DNA from: an uncultured Thiotrichaceae bacterium
GTDB taxonomy: Bacteria > Pseudomonadota > Gammaproteobacteria > Thiotrichales > Thiotrichaceae
Direction of reading: 5' to 3'
DNA length: 5,169 nt
Assembly: GCA_902727945.1 (NCBI GenBank)
Contig: CACVAV010000225.1
Coordinates: 1-5,169, forward strand
Shown: positions 1 to 5,169 of the stretch, in pieces
Position numbering within the stretch: the stretch's first letter is position 1
Layout of the letters: every line of letters begins with the position of its first letter
Translations under genes and position numbers: made by a program
Notes under the pieces: generated by a model
Told to the model about the DNA's origin: nothing
Databases searched by the model: none
What the model saw: only the letters and a program-made list of their open reading frames with translations

Positions 1-2346
1 ACCAAGCTCCGTCTGATCACTATATGCCTTTGGTTCTTAGGGTGTTTTCTGCTTATCCCGACATCCGGCCTTGCGGCAGACAGCCCCGCCACTCCGGGTG
101 CTGAGGCACCGAGTCTGGGTGACTATACGCGTCAGATTGACCATGCTGAAACCCGTTTTAAAAGCGATCAAACCGACACTGAAGCACTAAAAGAGATCAG
201 TAAAGAAACGCTGGTGACCACCACTTATGCTAAGGGGTGCATCACCGAAAACGAAGCCAAGCTGCAAAAAATCGATGGCACAATGGAAACACTGGGCGCG
301 GTTGAGGTTAATACAAAAGATGCGATGGCAGTGCCGCGTCGCGAGTTAGAACAACAGAAAAAGGACATTGAGAAAGTGCTGGCGCAGTGCCGCTTACTGA
401 GTTTACGTGGCAACGACTTACTGACTCAGATGCAAAAGGCTGAGCAGGACGCCATCAAACAACTCTTGTTTGCAAAAACACCGTCGTTGTTACACTACTC
501 AATGGGCATAGTGTCACAGCCCCTCTCGCTTAAACAGGAAGCGGTCGATGTCATGCAGGCGCTGGTTAATCTCCCTGTTGATAGAGACACGCTTTTTAGT
601 GCGTTGATTTATGGTTTGTTGGGTGCGCTGGTGGGGTTGTTCTGGAGCCTGTACACACAGAATTATACAAAAACTAAGCCGTCTAACCTGGTAAAAACCA
701 GCCCCGCTCTGGCCACTGTCTGGAACAGTATTATCCGGGTTTCTCCCGGTTTACTCATGTTCGGCTTGATCTACCTTCGCTTCCTGTACTCCCCCGCAGG
801 CGTGGAGGCAGTGAACGACCAGTCAGTGGATAGTATCGCATTAAGCTTACTGGTCTTCACCATCAGTTACACCATTCTGCGCGCCATGTTAAAACCCAAC
901 AGTAATCTGGAAGGGTTTGCGCCTTTGATACCCAACACCAGTCGTAAATTATTTTACTGGTGGCGGCTTTTGCTGGTAACCACTCTGTTGGGGGCATTGT
1001 TCCATTCCGCTATTTTTGATACCGAGCCACCGGGTAATCTGGTCGGTTTAATCCGTATCAGTCTCGGAACCATGGTGGGCCTGGCACTGATGCGGGTAGT
1101 CTGGCTGCTACGTAAACACTTACCCATCGTAAAACGCTTACACCTGAATTTTCTGTCGATTGCCGTGCTTTTGGTGGCTATTGGTGCACTGGGGTGGGGT
1201 TATAACAATTTCTCCGCGTTTTTGTTTCAAGGTGTTTTTGGCACTTTGTTCATTCTACTGCTGGGGTGGTTATTAATCCGTATTCCGGTTGAAATCTTCG
1301 ATAGCATGGATGCAGGGGCTTGTTCCTGGCAGAAAAAACTACGTAAAAGAATGAGTCTGGCGAATGATCAGATTGTTCCCGGACTGATTTGGTTACGCCT
1401 GGTGCACATGCTGGTGGCGGGCAGTGTCATCATCGTTGCTTTATTAAGGCTTTGGGGGATGTCGGAACAGCGTTTCAATCTCTTGAAAGCCGATATTATC
1501 AGTGGCTTTCAAATTGGCGAATTCACCCTGGAGCCACTGAGTATTCTGAGTGGTTTCTTAATCCTTTCCTTTGGTATTTTACTCACTCAGTTTATCAAGC
1601 GCAGCCTGTCTCAGAATTGGCTGGAGCGAACGAATTTAAGCCGGGGAGCCAGGGAAGCTACGGTGACTATCACCGGATATACCGGGATTACTCTGGCCTT
1701 TTTTATGGGCTTGTCGGCGGCGGGAATAGACTTTAGCAACCTGGCGATTATTGCGGGTGCATTATCCTTAGGTATTGGTTTTGGCTTACAGAATATTGTT
1801 AATAACTTTATATCAGGCCTGATCCTGTTGTTTGAGCGCCCTATCCGCCGGGGTGACTGGATTCGTGCCGGTACTTCCGAAGGTTATGTCAAAGATATTA
1901 GCATTCGTTCCACGGTGATCCACACCTTTGACCGTGCTGATATTATTGTGCCGAACTCGGAGCTGATTTCAAATCAGGTCACCAACATGATGCTCAATAA
2001 TCAATTCGGGCGCATTATCATTCCGGTTCGGGTGGCTTACGGCACGAACACTGAGCTGGTGATTGATACCTTAAGAGGTGTTGCTGAAATTAATCCTAAT
2101 GTCCTCCGCGAGGAAGGGAAGCTACAAATACAAACCTTTTTCCGCAGCTTCGGTGAAACTGCGATGAACTTTGAGTTACGTGTTCATATTAAGGAGGTGG
2201 AAAACATCATGGTGATTACCAGTGAATTGAACCTGGCGATTGACAAAGCATTCCGCAAAGCCGGGATCGAAATCCCTTTGCCCCGGCAAATTGTTTATCT
2301 GGAGCGCAGTGCTGCTGCGGGTAATGGTGGTGATGCCCCTTCATGA
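1..2346 (+). CDS. MscS-family mechanosensitive channel with DUF3772-like periplasmic region (5' end cut by window edge)
   Basis: This is a large inner-membrane mechanosensitive channel, expected to open under membrane tension and release solutes during osmotic down-shock. The frame is open from base 1, and the first visible residues form a signal peptide (hydrophobic run LITICLWFLGCFLLIP, then a likely cut near SGLAA). The GTG at 214 is therefore not the start; the true start is probably only a few codons to the left. Of 781 visible residues, about 81-167 form a charged helical periplasmic segment ending in TPSLLHYS that resembles DUF3772. About eleven hydrophobic segments follow, between residues 198 and 611. 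The MscS core begins near residue 577: the pore helix is Gly/Ala-rich (AGALSLGIGFGLQNIVNNF), followed by LLFERPIRRGDWI, a beta domain with the IVPNSELIS motif, and the alpha/beta C-terminus. Length matches the large MscK/YbiO-like class. The gene converges with mgtE. Family assignment is firm; the DUF3772 call and the exact membrane count are inference. Confidence 0.93.
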   Translation, partial: TKLRLITICLWFLGCFLLIPTSGLAADSPATPGAEAPSLGDYTRQIDHAETRFKSDQTDTEALKEISKETLVTTTYAKGCITENEAKLQKIDGTMETLGAVEVNTKDAMAVPRRELEQQKKDIEKVLAQCRLLSLRGNDLLTQMQKAEQDAIKQLLFAKTPSLLHYSMGIVSQPLSLKQEAVDVMQALVNLPVDRDTLFSALIYGLLGALVGLFWSLYTQNYTKTKPSNLVKTSPALATVWNSIIRVSPGLLMFGLIYLRFLYSPAGVEAVNDQSVDSIALSLLVFTISYTILRAMLKPNSNLEGFAPLIPNTSRKLFYWWRLLLVTTLLGALFHSAIFDTEPPGNLVGLIRISLGTMVGLALMRVVWLLRKHLPIVKRLHLNFLSIAVLLVAIGALGWGYNNFSAFLFQGVFGTLFILLLGWLLIRIPVEIFDSMDAGACSWQKKLRKRMSLANDQIVPGLIWLRLVHMLVAGSVIIVALLRLWGMSEQRFNLLKADIISGFQIGEFTLEPLSILSGFLILSFGILLTQFIKRSLSQNWLERTNLSRGAREATVTITGYTGITLAFFMGLSAAGIDFSNLAIIAGALSLGIGFGLQNIVNNFISGLILLFERPIRRGDWIRAGTSEGYVKDISIRSTVIHTFDRADIIVPNSELISNQVTNMMLNNQFGRIIIPVRVAYGTNTELVIDTLRGVAEINPNVLREEGKLQIQTFFRSFGETAMNFELRVHIKEVENIMVITSELNLAIDKAFRKAGIEIPLPRQIVYLERSAAAGNGGDAPS

Positions 2347-2361
2347 AAGGCGGGCTTCGGC

Positions 2362-3732
2362 TTAGAGCAAAAATAAAGTCGCCAGCCCCAGAAAGCTGAC
2401 AAAGCCGACGACATCAGTCGCTGTTGTCAGCACCACACCACCTGCTAACGCCGGATCAATACCCACCCGTTTCATCAGCATGGGTATACCAAAGCCGGAT
2501 ATTGAGGCGATCAATAAATTAACAACCATAGATGCCGCCAGCACCAGACTGATGCGTATATCCTCAAACCATAAGTAAGACACTATGCCGACCACAACCG
2601 CCCAGGTGAAACCACTGATCACCGAAATGGCTATTTCTTTATACGCCAGCCATCTGGCATTCGCTGCGCTGATGGTGCCGGTGGCGAGGCCGCGTATCAC
2701 CAGGGTCAGCGTCTGACCACCGGCAATACCACCCATGCTGGCCACAATGGGCATCAATACCGCCAGCGCTACAATTTTATCTAATGCGACGGCGAATAAA
2801 CCGATGACCCAGGCCGCAAGAAAGGCGGTAATCAGGTTGAGGCCCAGCCAGAATAAGCGCCGCTTTGCACTGGGAATAATGGGTGAAAATAAATCCTCAC
2901 CTTCATCCAGCCCCACCGCACCCATGATCTGGTGGTCTGCGGATTCCTGTAATACGTAGACCATTTCATCCAGTGTGATACGGCCTAATAACTCACCCTC
3001 AGCATCCACTACCGGCACTGAACTCAACTCGTGATCCTGAAATAAAATGGCCAGTTCATTTTGTGGCATTTCAGGTGAAACAGTGAGCACATCTGTTTTC
3101 ATAATATCGGCTACCCGCCACGCAGGGTTGCGCGTTAACAGGTCTGACAGCAGTAATTCACCCTGAAACTTATTCTGCCGGTCAATGACGATAAATCCTG
3201 TGGTGTATTTGGGAATAGTTTCATGGATACGCAGGAAGCGCAGCACGGTTTCCAGCGTAATATCGGAGCGTATCGCAATGACTTTTCTGTTTACCAAACG
3301 GCCTGCTGAGTCCTCCGGGAAAGCCAGTGTGGCATCCAACTCCTGTAATACATCTTCATTCAGCGAGGAACGAACCGCTTCGTTCAGTTCATTTGGAAAG
3401 GTCTCCAGCATGTCTGCCAGATCATAACTCTCCAGGCTATTAACCGCTTCAACGACCTGTTGTTGATCAAGGTGACTGGCCAGCGATAAACGCGCTACCT
3501 CACCTAATTCAACCAAGACCTCGCCATAGTGATGTTCAGGAATATAAGGCCATAACTGAGTACGTGAGGCATCCGGTAATGACTCCAATAAGTGAGCGAT
3601 TTCACCGCTGCTTCTGTCTGCCAGCAATGAATATAACGTCGAGTCATCATTAGTCGGTAACGCATCCATCACCAGCCCGATGAGATTAGTGGTGCTGGCT
3701 TTTACGGGTAAACTATCAGTCATGGTTGTCAT
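2362..3732 (-). CDS. mgtE: Magnesium transporter MgtE
   Basis: This is a complete 456-residue MgtE, the homodimeric, Mg2+-gated inner-membrane channel for magnesium uptake; the length matches the family (about 450). Domains in order: an N-terminal superhelical MgtE_N domain (about 31-135, with DLADMLETFP), two CBS domains (about 145-205 and 206-265, with VADIMKTDVLTVSP) that sense cytosolic Mg2+, a plug-helix linker (LDEGEDLFSPIIPSAKRRL, about 275-293), and five membrane helices (about 295-456). The TM2 signature is PIVASMGGIAGGQ, with Ile where many homologues have Asn (GGN). TM5 contains TTATDVVGF, whose Asp440 corresponds to the pore Mg2+-binding Asp of the family. The first ATG is chosen because an AAGGA site lies 9 bases upstream; the in-frame ATG three codons later is too far from it. 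An intrinsic terminator stands 54 bases upstream, and a TTGTCA at 3782-3787 could be a -35 box, but no good -10 follows. The leader is too short for an M-box riboswitch. Confidence 0.96.
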   Translation of the reverse strand: MTTMTDSLPVKASTTNLIGLVMDALPTNDDSTLYSLLADRSSGEIAHLLESLPDASRTQLWPYIPEHHYGEVLVELGEVARLSLASHLDQQQVVEAVNSLESYDLADMLETFPNELNEAVRSSLNEDVLQELDATLAFPEDSAGRLVNRKVIAIRSDITLETVLRFLRIHETIPKYTTGFIVIDRQNKFQGELLLSDLLTRNPAWRVADIMKTDVLTVSPEMPQNELAILFQDHELSSVPVVDAEGELLGRITLDEMVYVLQESADHQIMGAVGLDEGEDLFSPIIPSAKRRLFWLGLNLITAFLAAWVIGLFAVALDKIVALAVLMPIVASMGGIAGGQTLTLVIRGLATGTISAANARWLAYKEIAISVISGFTWAVVVGIVSYLWFEDIRISLVLAASMVVNLLIASISGFGIPMLMKRVGIDPALAGGVVLTTATDVVGFVSFLGLATLFLL

Positions 3733-3741
3733 GAGTTACTG

Positions 3742-3746
3742 TCCTT
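3742..3746 (-). promoter_or_regulatory. Ribosome binding site of mgtE
   Basis: AAGGA on the minus strand sits 9 bases before the ATG at 3732 and 18 bases before the second in-frame ATG at 3723. It therefore favours the longer start, giving a protein that begins MTTMTDS. Confidence 0.75.
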
Positions 3747-3785
3747 TTTCGGTTGCTTTAGCTGATTCAAATCCCCCTAACTGAC

Positions 3786-3817
3786 AAAAATCTGAGCGAT
3801 GGGCGATAACGCTCAGA
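3786..3817 (-). terminator. Intrinsic terminator after the rhodanese-like gene
   Basis: On the minus strand the arms TCTGAGCG and CGCTCAGA pair perfectly (8 bp, loop of 11 bases) and run straight into TTTTT followed by GTCAG. It lies 65 bases after the stop codon of the rhodanese-like gene and 54 bases before the mgtE start. It should end most transcription from upstream and so separate the two genes, with mgtE receiving only read-through unless it has its own promoter. On the plus strand there is no T tract after the stem, so it is a one-way terminator. Confidence 0.8.
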
Positions 3818-3829
3818 CACCTTGTGCCA

Positions 3830-3859
3830 GCCTGTCACCGATACAGTACGGTGACAGGC
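3830..3859. repeat. Perfect 11-bp inverted repeat (hairpin) downstream of the rhodanese-like gene
   Basis: GCCTGTCACCG at 3830-3840 is exactly complementary to CGGTGACAGGC at 3849-3859, with an 8-base loop. The stem is GC-rich and should be very stable. Neither strand has a T tract after it, so it is not a standard terminator by itself. It starts 23 bases after the rhodanese-like stop codon and precedes the true terminator by 12 bases. It may protect the mRNA 3' end, act as a back-up pause site, or be a protein-binding palindrome; the sequence alone does not decide. Confidence 0.8.
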
Positions 3860-3882
3860 GTGAATAGCAGGAATTTGCTTAT

Positions 3883-4452
3883 TTATTCCGCTGTCAGTTT
3901 TTCCCATGCTTCAAGCCCGCCTAACAGGTTGCGCACATTGGTGTAACCCATGTCTGCCAGGGTATGAGCAGCCAAACCACCACGGATACCTTTAGAGCTG
4001 ATAATGATGATAGGTGCATCCAGCTCCGGCAGTTTTTCATAAGCTTCCACTTCCAGGAAGTTACGTGGGATGTTTAATTCAACACCCGGCACGCCTTCTT
4101 TTTCGGCAAACTCACTGCGCGGGCGAATATCCAGAAACATGATGTCGTTAGCTTCGCCTTTTTCTACCATGATCTCTGCTAAGCGTTCTGCCTGGATGTG
4201 AGTGGTTTTTTCCATGATGCCTTTGATGTAGTCGTTCTGTGACGTAATCGCCATTGAGGTCTCACTCACTACACGATCCGCTTCAGAATCTTTAGCATCG
4301 GTTTCGGTGGTCGTAGCGCTTTCAACTTCAGTAGCTGTTTCGCTGACTGCTTCCGCCTCAGCTTCAGTAGTTGTATGACTGCCAGCCTGCAAAGCGCCTG
4401 CATTTAATACAGCAAACAACGTGACAATCGACAGCGTGTTAATTATTTTCAT
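3883..4452 (-). CDS. Exported rhodanese-like domain protein lacking the catalytic cysteine
   Basis: A 189-residue protein with three parts. Residues 1-23 are a signal peptide (MKIINTLSIVTLFAVLNAGALQA, cut before GSH), so it should act in the periplasm. Residues 24-66 are a Thr/Glu/Ala-rich acidic linker, and residues 78-187 form a single rhodanese fold. Family marks include FLDIRPRSEF (the usual D-x-R-x-x-x-E/D-F of rhodanese domains) and MGYTNVRNLLGGLEAWEK near the end. The active-site loop, normally C-x-x-G-x-R, reads SSKGIR (residues 152-157): Ser152 (AGC) replaces the sulfur-carrying Cys, and the whole protein has no cysteine. Persulfide sulfurtransferase activity is therefore not expected; a binding or regulatory role is more likely, but this is inference. 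An AAGGA site lies 7 bases before the ATG. The gene appears to be a single-gene unit ended by the hairpins at 3786-3859. Confidence 0.9.
   Translation of the reverse strand: MKIINTLSIVTLFAVLNAGALQAGSHTTTEAEAEAVSETATEVESATTTETDAKDSEADRVVSETSMAITSQNDYIKGIMEKTTHIQAERLAEIMVEKGEANDIMFLDIRPRSEFAEKEGVPGVELNIPRNFLEVEAYEKLPELDAPIIIISSKGIRGGLAAHTLADMGYTNVRNLLGGLEAWEKLTAE
4326..4374. repeat. Short in-frame direct repeat in the acidic linker
   Basis: CTTCAGTAGCTGT (4326-4338) and CTTCAGTAGTTGT (4362-4374) match at 12 of 13 bases with a 36-base period, which is exactly 12 codons. They encode the TATEV and TTTEA parts of the linker of the rhodanese-like protein. This suggests the linker grew by duplication of a 12-residue unit and may vary in length between strains. 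Confidence 0.55.
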
Positions 4453-4459
4453 TAATATA

Positions 4460-4464
4460 TCCTT
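4460..4464 (-). promoter_or_regulatory. Ribosome binding site of the rhodanese-like gene
   Basis: AAGGA on the minus strand stands 7 bases before the ATG at 4452. This supports the start that gives a complete signal peptide. Confidence 0.75.
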
Positions 4465-4479
4465 AATTCAGTTTGAAAG

Positions 4480-4503
4480 ATGGACGCTAATGTTTGTGTC
4501 CAT
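4480..4503 (-). repeat. Inverted repeat in the leader of the rhodanese-like gene
   Basis: ATGGAC (4480-4485) and GTCCAT (4498-4503) are perfectly complementary with a 12-base loop. Transcribed on the minus strand it would form a modest 6-bp hairpin 27 bases upstream of the start codon and 15 bases before the ribosome binding site. A structural role in the leader is possible but not shown. Confidence 0.4.
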
Positions 4504-4522
4504 GGTAGTTGGATAGCTTTCA

Positions 4523-4537
4523 TGTGAATTAGTCACA
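4523..4537. promoter_or_regulatory. Operator-like palindrome TGTGA-N5-TCACA
   Basis: TGTGAATTAGTCACA is a near-perfect odd-length palindrome (6 of 7 arm bases pair around a central T). The half-sites equal those of CRP/FNR-family regulators, but the CRP consensus has a 6-base spacer and this has 5, so CRP binding is doubtful. It lies 71-85 bases upstream of the rhodanese-like start codon and just downstream of the candidate promoter's expected start point, a location that would suit a repressor. Confidence 0.4.
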
Positions 4538-4547
4538 CTTTTTTGTA

Positions 4548-4575
4548 ATTATTTTATGTTTCGGTAAGTGTGCAA
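4548..4575 (-). promoter_or_regulatory. Weak candidate sigma70-type promoter for the rhodanese-like gene
   Basis: On the minus strand TTGCAC (4575-4570) is followed after 16 bases by AATAAT (4553-4548), which matches the -10 consensus at five of six positions; the -35 matches at only three. Transcription would start near 4541 and give a leader of about 90 bases. This is the best candidate I see in the AT-rich stretch, but it rests on sequence resemblance only. Confidence 0.3.
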
Positions 4576-4775
4576 ACCCCGGCTTTATGTGTCTGAACCG
4601 ATGACCAGTGTTAAGGTTTGTGCCTTTTTTCCTGATGGCTGAGGTATTGATGGCTGAAGGCCCGAATGATAAACCGGCGCTGCTGAAAGCCGTTGAGTTG
4701 GTGCCTGCTGACCCCGCTGTGATTGTGAAGAAGACAGCGGTTATTTCTGTGCAATTCAGGGAAAAGCACCGGGAT

Positions 4776-4809
4776 AAAAAAAGCAGAGCGACGAGGAACG
4801 CCGCTTTTT
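4776..4809 (-). terminator. Probable intrinsic terminator of the DUF3050 gene
   Basis: AAAAAGC (4778-4784) pairs with GCTTTTT (4803-4809), with an inner GCG/CGC stem (4788-4790 with 4799-4801) and an 8-base loop. On the minus strand the stem ends in a run of seven T's, 15 to 48 bases after the DUF3050 stop codon. On the plus strand it ends in five T's, so it could work in both directions. The interior of the stem is mismatched, so its strength is uncertain. Confidence 0.6.
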
Positions 4810-4823
4810 GATGTCTGCTGTCG

Positions 4824-5169
4824 CTATTTGTTCGGCGTGTTTATTGCGACAAGAACTCCATCCCAAAACTTTATTCGGGCGGTTATGGCTTGTTGTGCAG
4901 CAGTCACTGCTTCATCAATTTTTCTTTCATCTCCAGCGCATAGACCATTAAGTAGTCTTAGTGACAACGGAGCGTGAAAGTCCTCATCTAAATGAATATG
5001 CTTGTTTAGATAGAAGTGAAAAATTGGAGCATCCTTATCAGTAACGCCTATTTTACTGAGAATGGATCGAAACATGCAGGGGATAATATGCTCCCTTCCC
5101 AATGCTAAGGCTGCGGCAACTTGGTGCGGTTTGTTATTTTGTATAAATTGAAAGGTTGTTGATGTAAAT
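4824..5169 (-). CDS. DUF3050 family protein, C-terminal part (N-terminus beyond right edge)
   Basis: The minus-strand frame stays open from its TAG stop at 4824-4826 to the right edge, giving 114 visible residues. The TTG at 5102 is not a credible start, because the residues before it (QVAAALALGREHIIPCMFRS) continue a family-like helix. The pattern of GREHIIPCMF, FYLNKHIHLDEDFHAPL, LLNGLC and AITARIKFWDGVLVAI near the end matches my memory of the C-terminal half of DUF3050 proteins (about 250 residues), which belong to the haem-oxygenase-like fold. The HxxxDxxxH arrangement (His 4998-5000, Asp 4986-4988, His 4974-4976) and the Glu at 5091-5093 could be metal ligands, as in haem-oxygenase-like diiron oxidases. 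The substrate is unknown. The gene looks slightly more AT-rich than its neighbours. The terminator at 4776-4809 follows it. Confidence 0.75.
   Translation of the reverse strand, partial: FTSTTFQFIQNNKPHQVAAALALGREHIIPCMFRSILSKIGVTDKDAPIFHFYLNKHIHLDEDFHAPLSLRLLNGLCAGDERKIDEAVTAAQQAITARIKFWDGVLVAINTPNK

Larger units (their letters stand above)
4453..4823. other. 371-bp intergenic region between the rhodanese-like gene and the DUF3050 gene
   Basis: No convincing gene is present. From left to right it holds the ribosome binding site and AT-rich leader of the rhodanese-like gene, a leader inverted repeat (4480-4503), an operator-like palindrome (4523-4537), a weak candidate promoter (4548-4575) and an A/T-flanked hairpin terminator (4776-4809). 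A 67-codon plus-strand frame opens with GTG at 4608 and ends at 4811. It has no well-placed ribosome binding site, resembles no family I know, and its last codons are the terminator itself, so I do not call it as a gene. Its codon choice is not obviously random, so a gene remnant remains possible. Confidence 0.6.

Noticed and set aside
225..413. 62-codon minus-strand frame inside the channel gene
   Set aside because: It lies opposite a well-supported coding region, has no ribosome binding context and no recognisable domain.
1389..1736. 115-codon plus-strand frame overlapping the channel gene
   Set aside because: It overlaps the channel's membrane and MscS core coding frame, which carries clear family motifs; this frame has no domain features and is a shadow.
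2351..2364. GGGC-TTCG-GCTT hairpin between the convergent stop codons
   Set aside because: The stem is only four pairs, two of them G-T, with no T tract. It is not convincing as a terminator despite the stable TTCG loop.
2735..2959. Plus-strand frame opposite mgtE
   Set aside because: It is antisense to the conserved TM and plug-helix region of MgtE and shows no domain or start signal.
3185..3427. Plus-strand frame opposite mgtE
   Set aside because: It is antisense to the conserved N-terminal and CBS region of MgtE; the Ser-rich composition is typical of a reverse-strand shadow.
4468..4503. 11-residue upstream reading frame in the leader of the rhodanese-like gene
   Set aside because: The ATG on the minus strand has no ribosome binding site and the peptide shows no regulatory codon run.
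4523..4537. True CRP site
   Set aside because: The half-sites match TGTGA/TCACA, but the spacer is 5 bases where CRP needs 6, so it is recorded only as an operator-like palindrome.

Overview
The window reads as a piece of gammaproteobacterial chromosome of roughly balanced base composition. Gene density is high, Shine-Dalgarno sites of the AAGGA type precede the two genes whose starts are visible, and the proteins (an MscS-superfamily channel with a DUF3772-like periplasmic part, a CBS-type MgtE, an exported rhodanese-like protein and a DUF3050 protein) are typical of free-living, often marine, Gammaproteobacteria. The genus cannot be assigned from this sequence alone. No mobile element, tRNA, rRNA or CRISPR array was seen.

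Layout. Positions 1-2346 (+) hold a large MscS-type mechanosensitive channel; its reading frame is open to the left edge and encodes a signal peptide there, so only the first few codons are missing. It converges with mgtE (3732-2362, -), a complete Mg2+ transporter/channel; the two stop codons are separated by 15 bases. Upstream of mgtE on the same strand lies a small exported rhodanese-like protein (4452-3883, -) that has no cysteine at all and carries Ser where the catalytic Cys should be. Between it and mgtE are two hairpins: a perfect 11-bp inverted repeat without a T tract, then an intrinsic terminator with a T5 tract. mgtE is therefore probably mostly a separate transcription unit.

Upstream of the rhodanese-like gene is a 371-bp stretch (4453-4823) with its leader, a weak candidate promoter, an operator-like palindrome, a short doubtful + strand reading frame and an A/T-flanked hairpin. 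That hairpin can terminate the last gene, a DUF3050 (haem-oxygenase-like fold) protein on the minus strand whose N-terminal half lies beyond the right edge.

Functionally, the channel and MgtE are both inner-membrane ion/solute valves (osmotic down-shock release and Mg2+ homeostasis), but they are convergent and not an operon, so a joint role is only a suggestion. I do not see a clearly new multi-gene system here. The most unusual items are the cysteine-free exported rhodanese-like protein with its repeat-built acidic linker, the double hairpin behind it, and the palindrome in front of it.
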